A stretch of DNA of 64,000 nt from Hypericibacter terrae (GCF_008728855.1 NZ_CP042906.1:4639570-4703569); one strand, 5' to 3'; shown: positions 17,742 to 26,790, counted from the first letter of the stretch. The notes: generated by a model not told the origin, from the letters alone. Translations and numbers: made by a program.

Positions 17742-19097
17742 TCAGCAGGGTTTTTCCGCGCCCTTGCGCGCGTAGTACCACCAGTTGATGCAGAGGCAGA
17801 CGAGATAGAAGAAGGCGGCCCAATAGAAGAAGGCGTTGGGCGTGCCGAACCAGGCCACCGACAGGCCGATCATGAAGCCGGCGGCCAGGGGTCCGTAAGC
17901 GGCGATCGCGCCGGTCCAGCCGATCACGCCGGCCGCCTGTCGCGGCGGGAAGATCATCGGCATCTGCTTGAAGGTCGAGGCATTGCCGATGCCGGAGAAG
18001 AAGAACAGCGCCAGCATGAACCCGAGGAACCAGGGAAAATCGGCCAGCGACTGCGACTCGGTGAAGAAGGTGACGCCGATCGCGGAGACGATCAGCCCGG
18101 CGGCCGAAACCTGGGTGACCCGGGCGCCGCCGAACCTGTCGCTCAAGGGCCCTGCTGCGATGCGCATGATGGAGCCGACCAGCGGCCCGAGAAACGCATA
18201 GGTCAGCGGATCCGGCCCGCCTTCGAGGCTGCCATAGGATTGCCGGATCATCATCGGAAACACCGCCGAGAGACCCGAGAAGGTGCCGAAGGTCATGATG
18301 TAGAGCAGCGTCATGAAGAAGCCGTGCTTCATGCGGAAGATATCGAGCTGCTCCCGGAAATTGGCCCGCAGTGGCACGCTGCGCAGCATCAGCCAGGCCA
18401 GCACCGCGAAGACCAGGATGAAGGGGATATAGATCAGCGCCGCGTTCTGGAGCCATACCTCCTTCGTGACGCCCTGCCGCGTCCAGGACTGCGAGCCGCC
18501 GGCAAGCGTGCCGAAGAGCGCGACGCCGATCAGCCAGGGCGTCAGGAACTGCACCACGCTGACGCCGAAATTTCCCACCCCGGCCTGGATCGCCAGGGCC
18601 GTGCCCTGAAGGCGCTTCGGGAAGAACAGGCTGGTCGAGGGCATGAAGGAGGAGAAGTTGCCGCCGCCGAGACCCGCCAGGAACGCCAGGAGCAGCAGGA
18701 CCCAGTAGGGCGTGGTGGGGTCTTGCACGGCATAGAACCAGCCGACCGCGGGGATCAACAGCGACAGCGTCGAGAAGGTCACGACGTTGCGCGTGCCATA
18801 GATCGGCACCAGGAATGTGTGAACGATCCGGAACGACCCGCCAGCCAGGCCGGGCATGGCCGTGAGCCAGAAGAGCTCGGAGGTGGAAAGCTGGAAACCG
18901 ACCCCGGGCAGGCGCACGACCAGCGCGCTCACCAGGAACCAGACGATGAAGGCGAGCGTCAGATTGACGGTGGTGATCAACAATGTGCGCCAGGCGCGCC
19001 CCTTGCCCTCGGTCTCCCAGAACGCGTGATCTTCCGGATTCCAGCGCCTCAGCCAGCTCTTGCCCGGCAGGGGAAGGGTTTCCGAGTTCATGCTCAT
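17742..19097 (-). CDS. narK: NarK2-type nitrate/nitrite MFS transporter
   Basis: 451-residue major facilitator with 12 predicted helices. Two nitrate-signature regions are present: the glycine-rich LGGGNFSSFMPSTSLFFPKR in helix 5 and GIGNASTFKQMPMIFPPRQA in helix 11. GGSFRIVH carries the conserved substrate arginine of helix 2. The type usually exchanges nitrite out for nitrate in during respiration. GAGAGAGA a few bases upstream supports the ATG at 19097. It lies between the first narK and narG in the same operon. Confidence 0.92.
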   Translation of the reverse strand: MSMNSETLPLPGKSWLRRWNPEDHAFWETEGKGRAWRTLLITTVNLTLAFIVWFLVSALVVRLPGVGFQLSTSELFWLTAMPGLAGGSFRIVHTFLVPIYGTRNVVTFSTLSLLIPAVGWFYAVQDPTTPYWVLLLLAFLAGLGGGNFSSFMPSTSLFFPKRLQGTALAIQAGVGNFGVSVVQFLTPWLIGVALFGTLAGGSQSWTRQGVTKEVWLQNAALIYIPFILVFAVLAWLMLRSVPLRANFREQLDIFRMKHGFFMTLLYIMTFGTFSGLSAVFPMMIRQSYGSLEGGPDPLTYAFLGPLVGSIMRIAAGPLSDRFGGARVTQVSAAGLIVSAIGVTFFTESQSLADFPWFLGFMLALFFFSGIGNASTFKQMPMIFPPRQAAGVIGWTGAIAAYGPLAAGFMIGLSVAWFGTPNAFFYWAAFFYLVCLCINWWYYARKGAEKPC

Positions 19098-19131
19098 GAC
19101 AGATCTCTCTCATACCATCGCTTGGACGGGA

Positions 19132-20460
19132 TCAATGCGCGCCGGCCTCCTTCAGGCCGGACAGCTCAGGCAGGTCCCGGGCGGCGCCCAGGTCGGGATG
19201 CTCGCGACGCTCGAGGTGGCGGATGGTGAAATGCATCCAGGTCAGCGCGATCGCGACCAGGACGAAGAGCAGCATGAAACAGCTGGTCCAGACTCCGACC
19301 AGGTCGTTCATCGCGCCGAACGCAATCGGAAGGATGAAGCCGCCGAGGCCGCCGATCAGCCCCACGATGCCGCCGACCGAACCGACGCGATCGGGGTAAT
19401 AGACCGGGATATGCTTGTAGACGGCGGCCTTGCCCAGCGACATGAAGAAGCCGAGCACGAAAGTCAGGACCGTGAAGGGAACGAACCCGATCGCGATGGT
19501 GAAGGCGATCGGCCCCTCGATGCCATGGACGACATAGTCGGTCGCCGGATAGGAGAGCAGGAAGGTGCAGACGACCGAGGCCGAGAAGGTCCAGTACATG
19601 ACCCGCCGCGCGCCATACTTGTCCGCCAGGACGCCGCCGAAGGCGCGGAACACCGACGCGGGAATCGAATAGGCCGCGCCCAGCATGCCGGCCGCTTTGA
19701 TGTCGAGCCCGTAGACGCCGACATAGTAGTGCGGAAGCCACAGCGCCAAGGCGACGAAGGCGCCGAACACGAAGAAGTAGTAGAGCGAGAAGCGCCAGAC
19801 CTGGAGCTTCTTCAGCGGCTGCAGCTGGTCGGCGATCGGCACCGGCTTGCGTCCCGCAAGCCTGCGTTCGCGCAGATGCGGATCGTCTTTCGCGAAGATG
19901 AGGAAGATCGCGGCCATCACGACCAGCGCCGCCGCCCAGATCTGCGCGACGGCCACCCAGCCGAACGCGACCATGACGAAGGGCGCCACGAACTTGGTGA
20001 CGGCCGCCCCGACATTGCCCATGCCGAAAATGCCGAGCGCGGTGCCCTGCTTCTCCTTGGGGTACCAGCGCGAAACATAGGCGATGCCGACGGCGAACGA
20101 CCCGCCCGCGATGCCGACGCCCAAGGCCGCCACCAGGAAGAGCGGGTAACTGTCGGCATAGGTCAGGAGCAGGGTGGCGACCGCGGCCGCGACCATGACC
20201 ACGGGGAAGACCAGCCGGCCGCCATATTGATCGGTCCAGATTCCGAGGATCAGCCGGATCAGCGAGCCCGTCAGGATCGGGGTGCCGGCCAGGAGGCCGA
20301 ACTCGGTGTCGTTGAGACCCAGTTCCTGCTTAATCCGGATGCCGATGATCGAGAAAATCGTCCAGACGGCGAAGCAGACGGTGAAGGCCGTGGTGCTCAG
20401 GACCAGGGCGCGGTTCTGCTCGCGCTTCGCAGCGATGCCCACCTCTGCGACCCCCGTCAT
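19132..20460 (-). CDS. narK: NarK1-type nitrate MFS transporter
   Basis: First gene of the nitrate reductase operon, 442 residues and 12 membrane helices. The signature GIAGGSFAVGIAYVSRWYPK in helix 5, SLIRLILG in helix 2 (conserved arginine) and LGFFMSLGKAAVYKHIPVYY in helix 11 are diagnostic. NarK1-type carriers are proton/nitrate importers that start respiration before nitrite builds up; that assignment is by similarity and gene order, as in narK1K2GHJI of Pseudomonas. I chose the ATG at 20460 because GGGAGGGG precedes it; the open frame reaches 20535 but adds non-family residues. An FNR-type box lies at 20522-20535. Confidence 0.92.
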   Translation of the reverse strand: MTGVAEVGIAAKREQNRALVLSTTAFTVCFAVWTIFSIIGIRIKQELGLNDTEFGLLAGTPILTGSLIRLILGIWTDQYGGRLVFPVVMVAAAVATLLLTYADSYPLFLVAALGVGIAGGSFAVGIAYVSRWYPKEKQGTALGIFGMGNVGAAVTKFVAPFVMVAFGWVAVAQIWAAALVVMAAIFLIFAKDDPHLRERRLAGRKPVPIADQLQPLKKLQVWRFSLYYFFVFGAFVALALWLPHYYVGVYGLDIKAAGMLGAAYSIPASVFRAFGGVLADKYGARRVMYWTFSASVVCTFLLSYPATDYVVHGIEGPIAFTIAIGFVPFTVLTFVLGFFMSLGKAAVYKHIPVYYPDRVGSVGGIVGLIGGLGGFILPIAFGAMNDLVGVWTSCFMLLFVLVAIALTWMHFTIRHLERREHPDLGAARDLPELSGLKEAGAH

Positions 20461-20521
20461 CGTCGACCCCTCCCGCCGGTTCCATCGATGCCGATGATGG
20501 GAAGGGTGGGCGACGGCGTTG

Positions 20522-20535
20522 TTGATGCAAGTCAA
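20522..20535 (-). promoter_or_regulatory. FNR/DNR-type box for the nar operon
   Basis: TTGATGCAAGTCAA matches the TTGAT-N4-ATCAA consensus at nine of ten positions. Read towards narK, a start point 41.5 bases from its centre would be near 20487, and CATCAT at 20494-20499 (minus strand) is then at the -10 position, the class II layout of FNR-activated promoters. The resulting leader is about 27 bases with the GGGAGGGG ribosome site. Confidence 0.65.
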
Positions 20536-20593
20536 CCGGGGTGGGCACCGGCGGATATTTCCAGGTGCCGTTTGACAATTGGCGGTCTATGAC

Positions 20594-20607
20594 TTGATAA
20601 ATATCAA
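20594..20607. promoter_or_regulatory. Perfect FNR/DNR-type box between nar operon and regulator
   Basis: TTGATAAATATCAA is a perfect TTGAT-N4-ATCAA palindrome between the divergent nar operon and the Crp/Fnr gene at 20714. TTGACA at 20572-20577 is a possible -35 for the regulator, in which case the box would overlap its -10 region and mediate autorepression; alternatively it adds to activation of either side. Confidence 0.75.
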
Positions 20608-20713
20608 AACGATGCCGGTTAGGGCCTTGCTGCAGCAGTGATGTTGCATCGCGATAACCCTGCTCTCCGTCGCTCGAGCCTCGCGGGAAGAATCGTCAAC
20701 AACCAGGACCGCC

Positions 20714-21397
20714 ATGCTGACGACAAGCGACCACTTGCACCTCCGCCGGGCGCCGCTCTTTGCACAGATGCCTGGGGCCTCCGTGGACCGGCTCGTCAGC
20801 GCCGCCCATGCGCAGAACCTCGCCGCCAGATCGCTGCTCTTCGATCAGGGCGAAGCGGCGGCATTTCTCTATGTCATTCTATCGGGCCGGGTCGGGTTGG
20901 TGGGGCGCGGCATGCGGGATCACGAGATGGTCGTCGAATTCTTCGGTCCCGGCGATGTCTTCATCATACCGGCGGTCACGCTCGAGCTTCCCCTGCTGAT
21001 GGCGGCGCGGGTCCTGGACGATGCGCGGATCGTCCTGATCCCGGCGGCGCATGTCAGAGACATGATTGCAAGGGACCATGCCTTCGCCTCGGCCGTGGTG
21101 CGCGAGCTTTCGCGCCATTGGCGCCTGCTGGTCACACAGATCAAGGATCTCAAGCTGCGCCGGGCGCCGCAGCGCCTCGCCGCCCACTTGCTGAGCCTGC
21201 CCCGCAGCCGCAGCGGCGAGCTTCATCTGCTGGAGGAGCGGCAGCTCATCGCGCAAAGACTCGGCATGACGCCGGAAAGCCTGTCACGGGCATTCGCCGA
21301 CTTGAAGCGCTTGGGCGTCACGGCGCGAGGAAAGCATATCGTCATCGCCGACCCGGCGGGCCTGGAACGCTTCGCGGCGATTGACGGAGCCCCCTGA
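20714..21397 (+). CDS. DNR/NarR-like Crp/Fnr-family regulator
   Basis: 227 residues: a sensor barrel (about 15-125; FDQGEAAAFLYVILSGRVGL, FGPGDVF), dimer helix, and winged helix from about 165. The recognition helix reads TPESLSR, whose Glu, Ser and Arg are the FNR triad that reads TTGAT half-sites, matching the boxes at 20522 and 20594. It lacks the FNR cysteines, so it is of the DNR/NNR class, which responds to NO through haem, or a NarR-like factor. Divergent placement beside nar strongly suggests it controls that operon. Confidence 0.87.
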   Translation: MLTTSDHLHLRRAPLFAQMPGASVDRLVSAAHAQNLAARSLLFDQGEAAAFLYVILSGRVGLVGRGMRDHEMVVEFFGPGDVFIIPAVTLELPLLMAARVLDDARIVLIPAAHVRDMIARDHAFASAVVRELSRHWRLLVTQIKDLKLRRAPQRLAAHLLSLPRSRSGELHLLEERQLIAQRLGMTPESLSRAFADLKRLGVTARGKHIVIADPAGLERFAAIDGAP

Positions 21398-21450
21398 TTC
21401 CCCGCGGCCGGGCATGCGCCGGACTCCCGGCCGGATCTCGCAGCCCTCGC

Positions 21451-21921
21451 TCACAGGCCGCCGTGGCTGCCGGCCACGGCGGCGGCGATGGTGATCAGGC
21501 TGGCGGCCAGCAATCCCCAATGCAGCCGGCGCATCGTCGATAATGCCCTCTCCGGATCGCGCTCGACACGCCTGGCGAACCAGCGATCGAGAAAGAGCGG
21601 CTCGATCACGAACAGCATCGCCGTGAAGAGGAGCCAGATGGCGACCATCGCATGCATCCACCAGAAGGACGGATCGGCGAATCGCCACCACAGGTCGAGG
21701 CGCCAGAGCAGATAGAGGCCCGACATTCCCGTCAGCGATACCGTGACACGGGCCTGGCGCGCGAAACCTCGTTCGAGCCGATGGAACACCGCCAGATCCT
21801 GGACGGCCGGCCGACCCCGGCCCATCGCCGGAAGCAAGCTCGTGGTCACGAACCCGACGCCACCGATCCACAGGACCACGCCGAGCACATGCAGAAGGCG
21901 CGCAATGACGAGATCGTCCAT
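21451..21921 (-). CDS. CopD-like integral membrane protein
   Basis: 156 residues with four predicted membrane helices; RLLHVLGVVLWIGGVGFVTT (helix 1), a second near LTGMSGLYLLWRL, a third WWMHAMVAIWLLFTAMLFVI and a fourth LHWGLLAASLITIAAAVAG. The conserved histidines in helices 1, 3 and 4 resemble those of the CopD/HemJ-like superfamily, which can bind haem or copper. No function is assigned. It is convergent with the DNR-like regulator and is followed upstream by another small membrane protein, so both may be nitrate- or redox-linked by position only. Confidence 0.6.
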   Translation of the reverse strand: MDDLVIARLLHVLGVVLWIGGVGFVTTSLLPAMGRGRPAVQDLAVFHRLERGFARQARVTVSLTGMSGLYLLWRLDLWWRFADPSFWWMHAMVAIWLLFTAMLFVIEPLFLDRWFARRVERDPERALSTMRRLHWGLLAASLITIAAAVAGSHGGL

Positions 21922-21981
21922 GAGAACCCCCTGCCTGGGCCGCGCCGCTGCCGCGGGCGCCGGCCCGGGATCGGATCAGAA

Positions 21982-22371
21982 TCAGGGCTGCGCGAGCAAG
22001 GCCGAAATCGGCATCAGATCGGAGAAAGAGGGCGAGGCCATGGCAATGCCGACGGCGCAAAGCGCCCAGACGCCGAGGGCGACCAGATCGGCCCTGCGAA
22101 TGGCGGCTCGCTTGGCACGTTCGCAGCTACTGAGGCGCAGGCAGCGGGCCAGCAGCCGGGTGGCCTCCCGGATCACGGGGGGCACCATGGCAAAGCCGAA
22201 CAACAGGAACAGCCCGATCTCGGCGGCGTGCACGAAGGCGGCCAGCCTCAGGCCCTGCACCGAACCCACCGGGATCGTGCTTTCGAGGTGATGAGCGATC
22301 AACGCGAGTCCGATCATCGCCAGAACCGCGATCGCAGCAATCAGAACGAACCATCGGCTCGCAGGCAACAT
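21982..22371 (-). CDS. Small hypothetical membrane protein
   Basis: About 129 residues from the ATG at 22371 (MLPASRWFVLI); the open frame extends 34 residues upstream to 22473, but that part is basic and the first membrane helix starts at the inner ATG. Three helices are likely: WFVLIAAIAVLAMIGLALIA, HAAEIGLFLLFGFAMVPPVI, and DLVALGVWALCAVGIAMA. It is 60 bases upstream of the CopD-like gene on the same strand, suggesting a two-gene unit. No family recognised. Confidence 0.5.
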   Translation of the reverse strand: MLPASRWFVLIAAIAVLAMIGLALIAHHLESTIPVGSVQGLRLAAFVHAAEIGLFLLFGFAMVPPVIREATRLLARCLRLSSCERAKRAAIRRADLVALGVWALCAVGIAMASPSFSDLMPISALLAQP

Positions 22372-22645
22372 CCGGGACGCCCCTAACCCCGCGACTCTCT
22401 CGGACCGATGGGATGCCGTGGTCGCGGCGGGTGCTATCGATCGGAGCTCGCGCATGGGCCGTGACGCTAGCACGCGGTCCGACGGCCCCGTCCTGCGGCG
22501 AAATGGACCGGCCCACGGAAATCCGCCCGATCGATGGCCGGTGCGGCGCCCGGTCGCAATCTGTGTGCGCTGCAGCAGTGCGGGCGTGACATTCGCGAGG
22601 CGCTTCGAGCCGTGGGGAGGAGCGCGGCCAGTCGCAAACTTTCTT

Positions 22646-22681
22646 CTTTCCTCTCCGCCCGCGAAGCGGGGGAGAGGAAAG
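22646..22681. repeat. Palindromic repeat, 16-bp stem
   Basis: CTTTCCTCTCCGCCCGC, GAA loop, then GCGGGGGAGAGGAAAG: a 16-bp stem with one mismatch. The same 'CTCTCC...GGAGAGGAAAG' ends occur in the long repeats at 32650 and 35742. Located just downstream of the serine hydrolase stop, where it could end its transcript. Confidence 0.65.
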
Positions 22682-22695
22682 AAAAGATGGATGCC

Positions 22696-23865
22696 TCACC
22701 CGTCCTGGGTGACCCAGGCGGCGATGGTGTCGAGGGCGCGGAGGGTCTCGACGATCATCTCGGGCATGGTCGGCTTGGGCCAGGTCGAGAGCTTGACCGC
22801 CACCATCTCGTTGGGCGGGTCGACATAGATCATCTGGCCGAAGATGCCGCGCGCCAGCTGGACGCCGGTATGGCTGTCGCGGACCCACCATTGATGCGAA
22901 TAGGCGCCCTTGGGCATCTGGGTCTTGTAGGGCTCGCCGCGGAACTTGCCCGGATCGCCGCGCCGGGTGCGGCGCACCCAGTCGGCCGGCACGATCTGGC
23001 GGCCGTTGAAGAGGCCCTGATCCAGATGCATCTGCCCGAAGCGCGCGAAATCGCGCAAGGAAGCGCAGAAGCCGCCGTCGGCCAGCGCCGTGCCGACCTT
23101 GTCGAGCGCGTAACAGGCGTCATGCTCGGTGCCGAGCTTCGACCAGAGCCGGTCGGAGAGCAGATCGGCCAGATCCGTTCCCGTCACCGTCTCCATCAGC
23201 CAGCCGAGGAGATCGGTGTCGGCCGAGCGGTAGGTGAAGTATTCGCCATGGGCGCGTTCCGGCTTGATCGCGCGGATCATGTCGTAGAGCGAGATCGGAT
23301 CGTCGGCCTTGCGCGGCGGCTTCCAGCCGCAGGCGATGTCGATCGTGAAGGCGTCGGAATTCAGATCGTAATAGTCCTCGACGAAGCGCACGCCGGTCTG
23401 CATGTCGAGCACATGCTGGACCGTGGCGTCGGCATAGCCGGTCGATTTCAGGTCCGGGATGTAACGCGCGATGGGTGCCGCCGGGTCGATCCGCTCCTCG
23501 GCCACCAGGATGCCCATGAGATCGCCCGCCACCGACTTGGAGACCGACATCGCCAGATGCGCGTCCTCGGGCTCGAGCCCGTTGAAATAACGCTCATAGA
23601 CCACGCGGCCGCGGTGGAGGACGATGAAGCCGTTGGTGTCGCTGGCGCGCAGGAAGTCGAGCAGCGTGATGTTCGACCCGTCGTCGCGTCCCAGCGGCAG
23701 GCGGTCGAGATCCTGGGAGGCCTGCGGCAGGACCGCGACCGGGCCGGTCCCGCGCGCCACGGCTGCGGTCGGGAACAGGCGGCGCATATGGCTGAATGAC
23801 CAGGCGGCGTTGCCCGGCTGATCCCAATTGAGTGGCGTGATACGCTTCGCGTGCCTCGGCTGCAT
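22696..23865 (-). CDS. Serine hydrolase (beta-lactamase / class C-like family)
   Basis: 389 residues of the beta-lactamase-related serine hydrolase family. SVSK at 107-110 holds the nucleophilic serine and lysine; the YFTYRSADT segment (about 210) supplies the Tyr-x-Ser-like motif, and HQWWVRD is in the position of the third box. There is no evident signal peptide, so it is likely a cytoplasmic esterase or amidase rather than a lactamase. GAAGGG precedes the ATG at 23865 (MQPRHAKR); an earlier in-frame start at 23931 lacks support. Divergent from the YbiB gene. Confidence 0.82.
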   Translation of the reverse strand: MQPRHAKRITPLNWDQPGNAAWSFSHMRRLFPTAAVARGTGPVAVLPQASQDLDRLPLGRDDGSNITLLDFLRASDTNGFIVLHRGRVVYERYFNGLEPEDAHLAMSVSKSVAGDLMGILVAEERIDPAAPIARYIPDLKSTGYADATVQHVLDMQTGVRFVEDYYDLNSDAFTIDIACGWKPPRKADDPISLYDMIRAIKPERAHGEYFTYRSADTDLLGWLMETVTGTDLADLLSDRLWSKLGTEHDACYALDKVGTALADGGFCASLRDFARFGQMHLDQGLFNGRQIVPADWVRRTRRGDPGKFRGEPYKTQMPKGAYSHQWWVRDSHTGVQLARGIFGQMIYVDPPNEMVAVKLSTWPKPTMPEMIVETLRALDTIAAWVTQDG

Positions 23866-23984
23866 ACCCGGTAACCCTTCCCCTCGACGTCGGTCGCGCC
23901 CGAGCCTAGGCGAGGCGGTCGAGGCGGGCAAGCCGGCCGGGAAACCGTGGGCCTTGTGGCCCGATCAAGCCGAACAGGAGACCG

Positions 23985-25046
23985 ATGGTCGACGACGACA
24001 GGCATGGCGACAACAAACGCGGCGACGGCGATTCCGGCGACGAGAGCCTCGCGGCCGACAGCCTGCATCCCTTCGCCAAGTTCCTGCGGCTGGTCGGCCG
24101 CGGGCCGACCCTGTCGCGCTCGCTCATCCTCGAGGAAGCCGAGGAGGCAATGACGGCGATCCTCGCCGGCAGCGCCGAACCGATGCAGATCGGCGCCCTT
24201 TTCCTTCTGCTGCGCTATCGCAAGGAGACACCCGAGGAGCTGGCCGGGTTCGTGCGCGCGGCGCAACGCTGGTGGAAACTGCCGGACGAGCCCGCGGCCG
24301 AGATCGACTGGCCGTCCTATGCCGACCGGCACAAGCAGCTCCCCTACTTCATCCTGAGCGCGCTGCTGCTGGCCGAAGAGGGAGTCAGGATCGCGATGCA
24401 TGGCCTCGCCGGCGTCGGCGACGCGACCACGCCGCGCGTGCTGCAGGCGCTGGGCGTCGAAGCCTCGAGCTCGGTCGAGGACGCGACCCGGCGCATCCAG
24501 CGCGAGCGTTTCGCCTATCTGCCGGTCGAGCGCTTCTGCCCGCCGCTGCTGCGCCTCTTCGCCATGCGGCTCGTGCTGGGCCTGCGCACGCCCGCCAACA
24601 GTTTCTGCCGCGAGCTCAATCCGCTGGCCGCACCGGCCCAGCTCCAGGGCGTGTTCCATCCGACCTATATCGTCACCCACCAGGAAGCGGCGCGCTTCCT
24701 GAAACAGCCGAAGGCCGCGATCTTCAAGGGCGGCGGCGGCGAGGCGCAGATCAATCCGGAGAAGCCCTGCCGCGTCGGGCTGGTGGAAGGCGAGACCCTG
24801 ACCGAGGAGACCTGGCCGCCCTTGCTCGCGGGCGAGCGCCATGGTTGGCGCGACGAGCCGATGAATCCGAGAGCGGCGCTGGCGCTGTGGCGCGGCGAGG
24901 CGGCGCCCGCGGGACCGACGGCCGCCGTGATCGGAACGGTCGCGATCGCGCTCAAGCTGACGGGGCGCGCGCCGACGCAGGAAGCGGCGCTGGATCAGGC
25001 GCGGGCGATGTGGAAGGGGCGGGCGAAGGGGAAATACGGACGTTGA
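23985..25046 (+). CDS. ybiB: YbiB/TrpD2-like protein (anthranilate phosphoribosyltransferase fold)
   Basis: 353 residues with the glycosyltransferase-3 fold of TrpD: an N-terminal helical domain (about 25-110; EAEEAMTAILAG, QIGALFLLLRYRKETPEEL) and an alpha/beta domain. The phosphoribosyl-binding motif GTGGD of true TrpD is replaced (HGLAGVGDATT), and ELNPLAAPAQLQGVFHP is characteristic of YbiB. E. coli YbiB (TrpD2) binds nucleic acids and lacks anthranilate transferase activity, so a nucleic-acid role is likelier than tryptophan synthesis. The first 25 residues are acidic and probably disordered. Confidence 0.85.
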   Translation: MVDDDRHGDNKRGDGDSGDESLAADSLHPFAKFLRLVGRGPTLSRSLILEEAEEAMTAILAGSAEPMQIGALFLLLRYRKETPEELAGFVRAAQRWWKLPDEPAAEIDWPSYADRHKQLPYFILSALLLAEEGVRIAMHGLAGVGDATTPRVLQALGVEASSSVEDATRRIQRERFAYLPVERFCPPLLRLFAMRLVLGLRTPANSFCRELNPLAAPAQLQGVFHPTYIVTHQEAARFLKQPKAAIFKGGGGEAQINPEKPCRVGLVEGETLTEETWPPLLAGERHGWRDEPMNPRAALALWRGEAAPAGPTAAVIGTVAIALKLTGRAPTQEAALDQARAMWKGRAKGKYGR

Positions 25047-25092
25047 TGTCTCGTGGCGAAAGGCGGCGTCGGTCGCGTCCGCGACGTTCGGG

Positions 25093-25428
25093 TCAGCCGC
25101 CGACGGCGTGGTTGTCGTATTCTCCGACGCCCTGGAGAATCAGATATTTGCAGCTGCCGTCATTCGCCCCATAAACGCAATGTGCCGTCATGGGCGGAAC
25201 CGTGCAGCGGTCGCCCGCATGAAGCAGGTGCTTCGCACCAGGCGCGCGGGTCTCGACCACCATCGGCCCGTCCAGGCAGAAGAACGCATCGGCAATCTTC
25301 GAGTGGTAGTGCCAGGGAATACGCTGCCCGGCCGCCAGGGTATAAACCCGCGCCCGCATATCCGCGCCGTCCATGACCGTCTCACTCTGGATCCCTTCCA
25401 GCCGGAGTTCTCGTTTTCCTTCTTTCAT
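25093..25428 (-). CDS. Cupin-domain protein
   Basis: 111 residues forming one cupin barrel. Motif 1 is WHYHSKIADAFFCLDG (metal ligands HxH and a later position), and motif 2 includes HLLHAGDRCTVPPMTAHCVYG. Small cupins bind a metal and sense or convert small ligands; no specific role is visible. It is convergent with ybiB and divergent from the desaturase-family gene. Confidence 0.75.
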   Translation of the reverse strand: MKEGKRELRLEGIQSETVMDGADMRARVYTLAAGQRIPWHYHSKIADAFFCLDGPMVVETRAPGAKHLLHAGDRCTVPPMTAHCVYGANDGSCKYLILQGVGEYDNHAVGG

Positions 25429-25728
25429 CGGCCTGCTCGCTGATCAGCTCCGGTTGACCGCTTCACGGTCCGAGGACCCGGGTCGTTCCATCTTCATCGG
25501 CCGCCCGGCGGTGGCCCTGTTCTCGAATGATGTTAGATCGCGTTCTCTATTCGTCCAAATCACAAGAAGGGCACCGTGAAGCTGCCGCCGGGATGTCCGC
25601 CCCGGACCCACAGGTGCCATATTGACGGTTGCAATCGATATCGATCATGGCACAGGCTGGCGCGGAGCCAGGAGCGCCAAAACCTCTGCGGGACACGGGG
25701 GGAAGCCGCGCTGCCACCGGGGGAGCGA

Positions 25729-26757
25729 ATGGACGATCTGCGGTTCGGAACCCGCGACGAGCGGGGCTACTGGTCGCCGCGAGCTAGGCTCGCAATCCCA
25801 CCCTATTGGGCCTGGCCGCCCCGGTTCATCGATGCCCTGAAGTGGCTTCCGAAATATCTGTTTCCGTGGAACGCCTACTTCATGGCCACTGCGCTGGCCT
25901 ATTGGTATTTCGTCATCCCCGATTTCGAGGTCATGAAGACGCTGAGCTGGGGTTGGGCGCTCCGGCTCTACGCGGTGAACGCGGCGGCAGTCTTCGTCAC
26001 CTACGGCGCGGTCGAGCTGGTCTACTATGCGAGGCGCAAGCAGGGCACGCGGTTCAAATACAACGCCAGGTTCCCCTCCGACCACCCCTCATCCGTCTTC
26101 TGGTTCAAGAGCCAGAACATCGACAATTTCCTTCGCACCTTCCTCAGCGGCATCTCGATGTGGACGGCGGTCGAAGTGCTCATGCTCTATGCCTTCGCCA
26201 ATGGTTACGCGCCGTGGCTCGGCTGGGCCGATCACCCGCTCTATCTCGCGGTCCTGGTGTTCGTCGCGCCGGCGATCCATGAGGTGCATTTCTTCCTCAT
26301 CCATCGCCTGATCCACACACCGTTCCTCTACAAATGGGTGCATCAGGTCCATCATCATTCGGTCAATCCGTCGCCCTGGTCGTCGCTCTCGATGCACCCC
26401 GTCGAGGCGTTCCTCTATCATGCCGTCGCCCTTTGGCATCTCGTCATCCCCTCGAATCCGCTGATTGCGCTGTTCCAGCTGCATATCGCCGGGTTCGGGG
26501 CGCTCAACGGCCATTTCGGCTTCGACAAGCTCGAGATCACCGAGGGCCGGGCGCTGGATGGCGAGGCCTTCTCCCACTACCTGCACCACAAATACTTCAC
26601 CGTGAATTACGGCGGCGACGGGCTGATCCCGCTCGACAAGTGGTTCGGCAGCTGGCACGACGGCGGCCCGGAAGCCGAAGCGGCCATGCGGGAACGCAGC
26701 AGACGGAAGCGAGACAGATCGAAACCCGAGCGCCGATCCGCGGCCGGCGCCGCCTGA
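25729..26757 (+). CDS. Sterol desaturase / fatty acid hydroxylase family protein
   Basis: 342-residue integral membrane di-iron enzyme. Four hydrophobic helices and the three histidine boxes are clear: HEVHFFLIHRLIH, HQVHHHS, and HYLHHKYF. The family hydroxylates or desaturates sterols, hopanoids, ether lipids or fatty acids. I chose the ATG at 25729 (MDDLRFGTRD), preceded by GGGGGAG at ideal spacing; the frame is open from 25576 but the extra residues look non-coding. The basic C-terminal tail is probably cytoplasmic. The cupin gene follows after 33 bases. Confidence 0.88.
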   Translation: MDDLRFGTRDERGYWSPRARLAIPPYWAWPPRFIDALKWLPKYLFPWNAYFMATALAYWYFVIPDFEVMKTLSWGWALRLYAVNAAAVFVTYGAVELVYYARRKQGTRFKYNARFPSDHPSSVFWFKSQNIDNFLRTFLSGISMWTAVEVLMLYAFANGYAPWLGWADHPLYLAVLVFVAPAIHEVHFFLIHRLIHTPFLYKWVHQVHHHSVNPSPWSSLSMHPVEAFLYHAVALWHLVIPSNPLIALFQLHIAGFGALNGHFGFDKLEITEGRALDGEAFSHYLHHKYFTVNYGGDGLIPLDKWFGSWHDGGPEAEAAMRERSRRKRDRSKPERRSAAGAA

Positions 26758-26790
26758 GCCGCGGCCCGGCTCGGGCCCCAGGAGGTCCAG

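Noticed and set aside
13592-17788. A plus-strand open frame of about 1400 codons
   Set aside because: It is antisense to narG and narH, which are certain; the translation is compositionally skewed and unlike any protein.
22696-23865. Antibiotic-resistance beta-lactamase
   Set aside because: The SVSK and Tyr motifs fit the broad serine hydrolase family, there is no signal peptide, and the sequence is nearer esterases.
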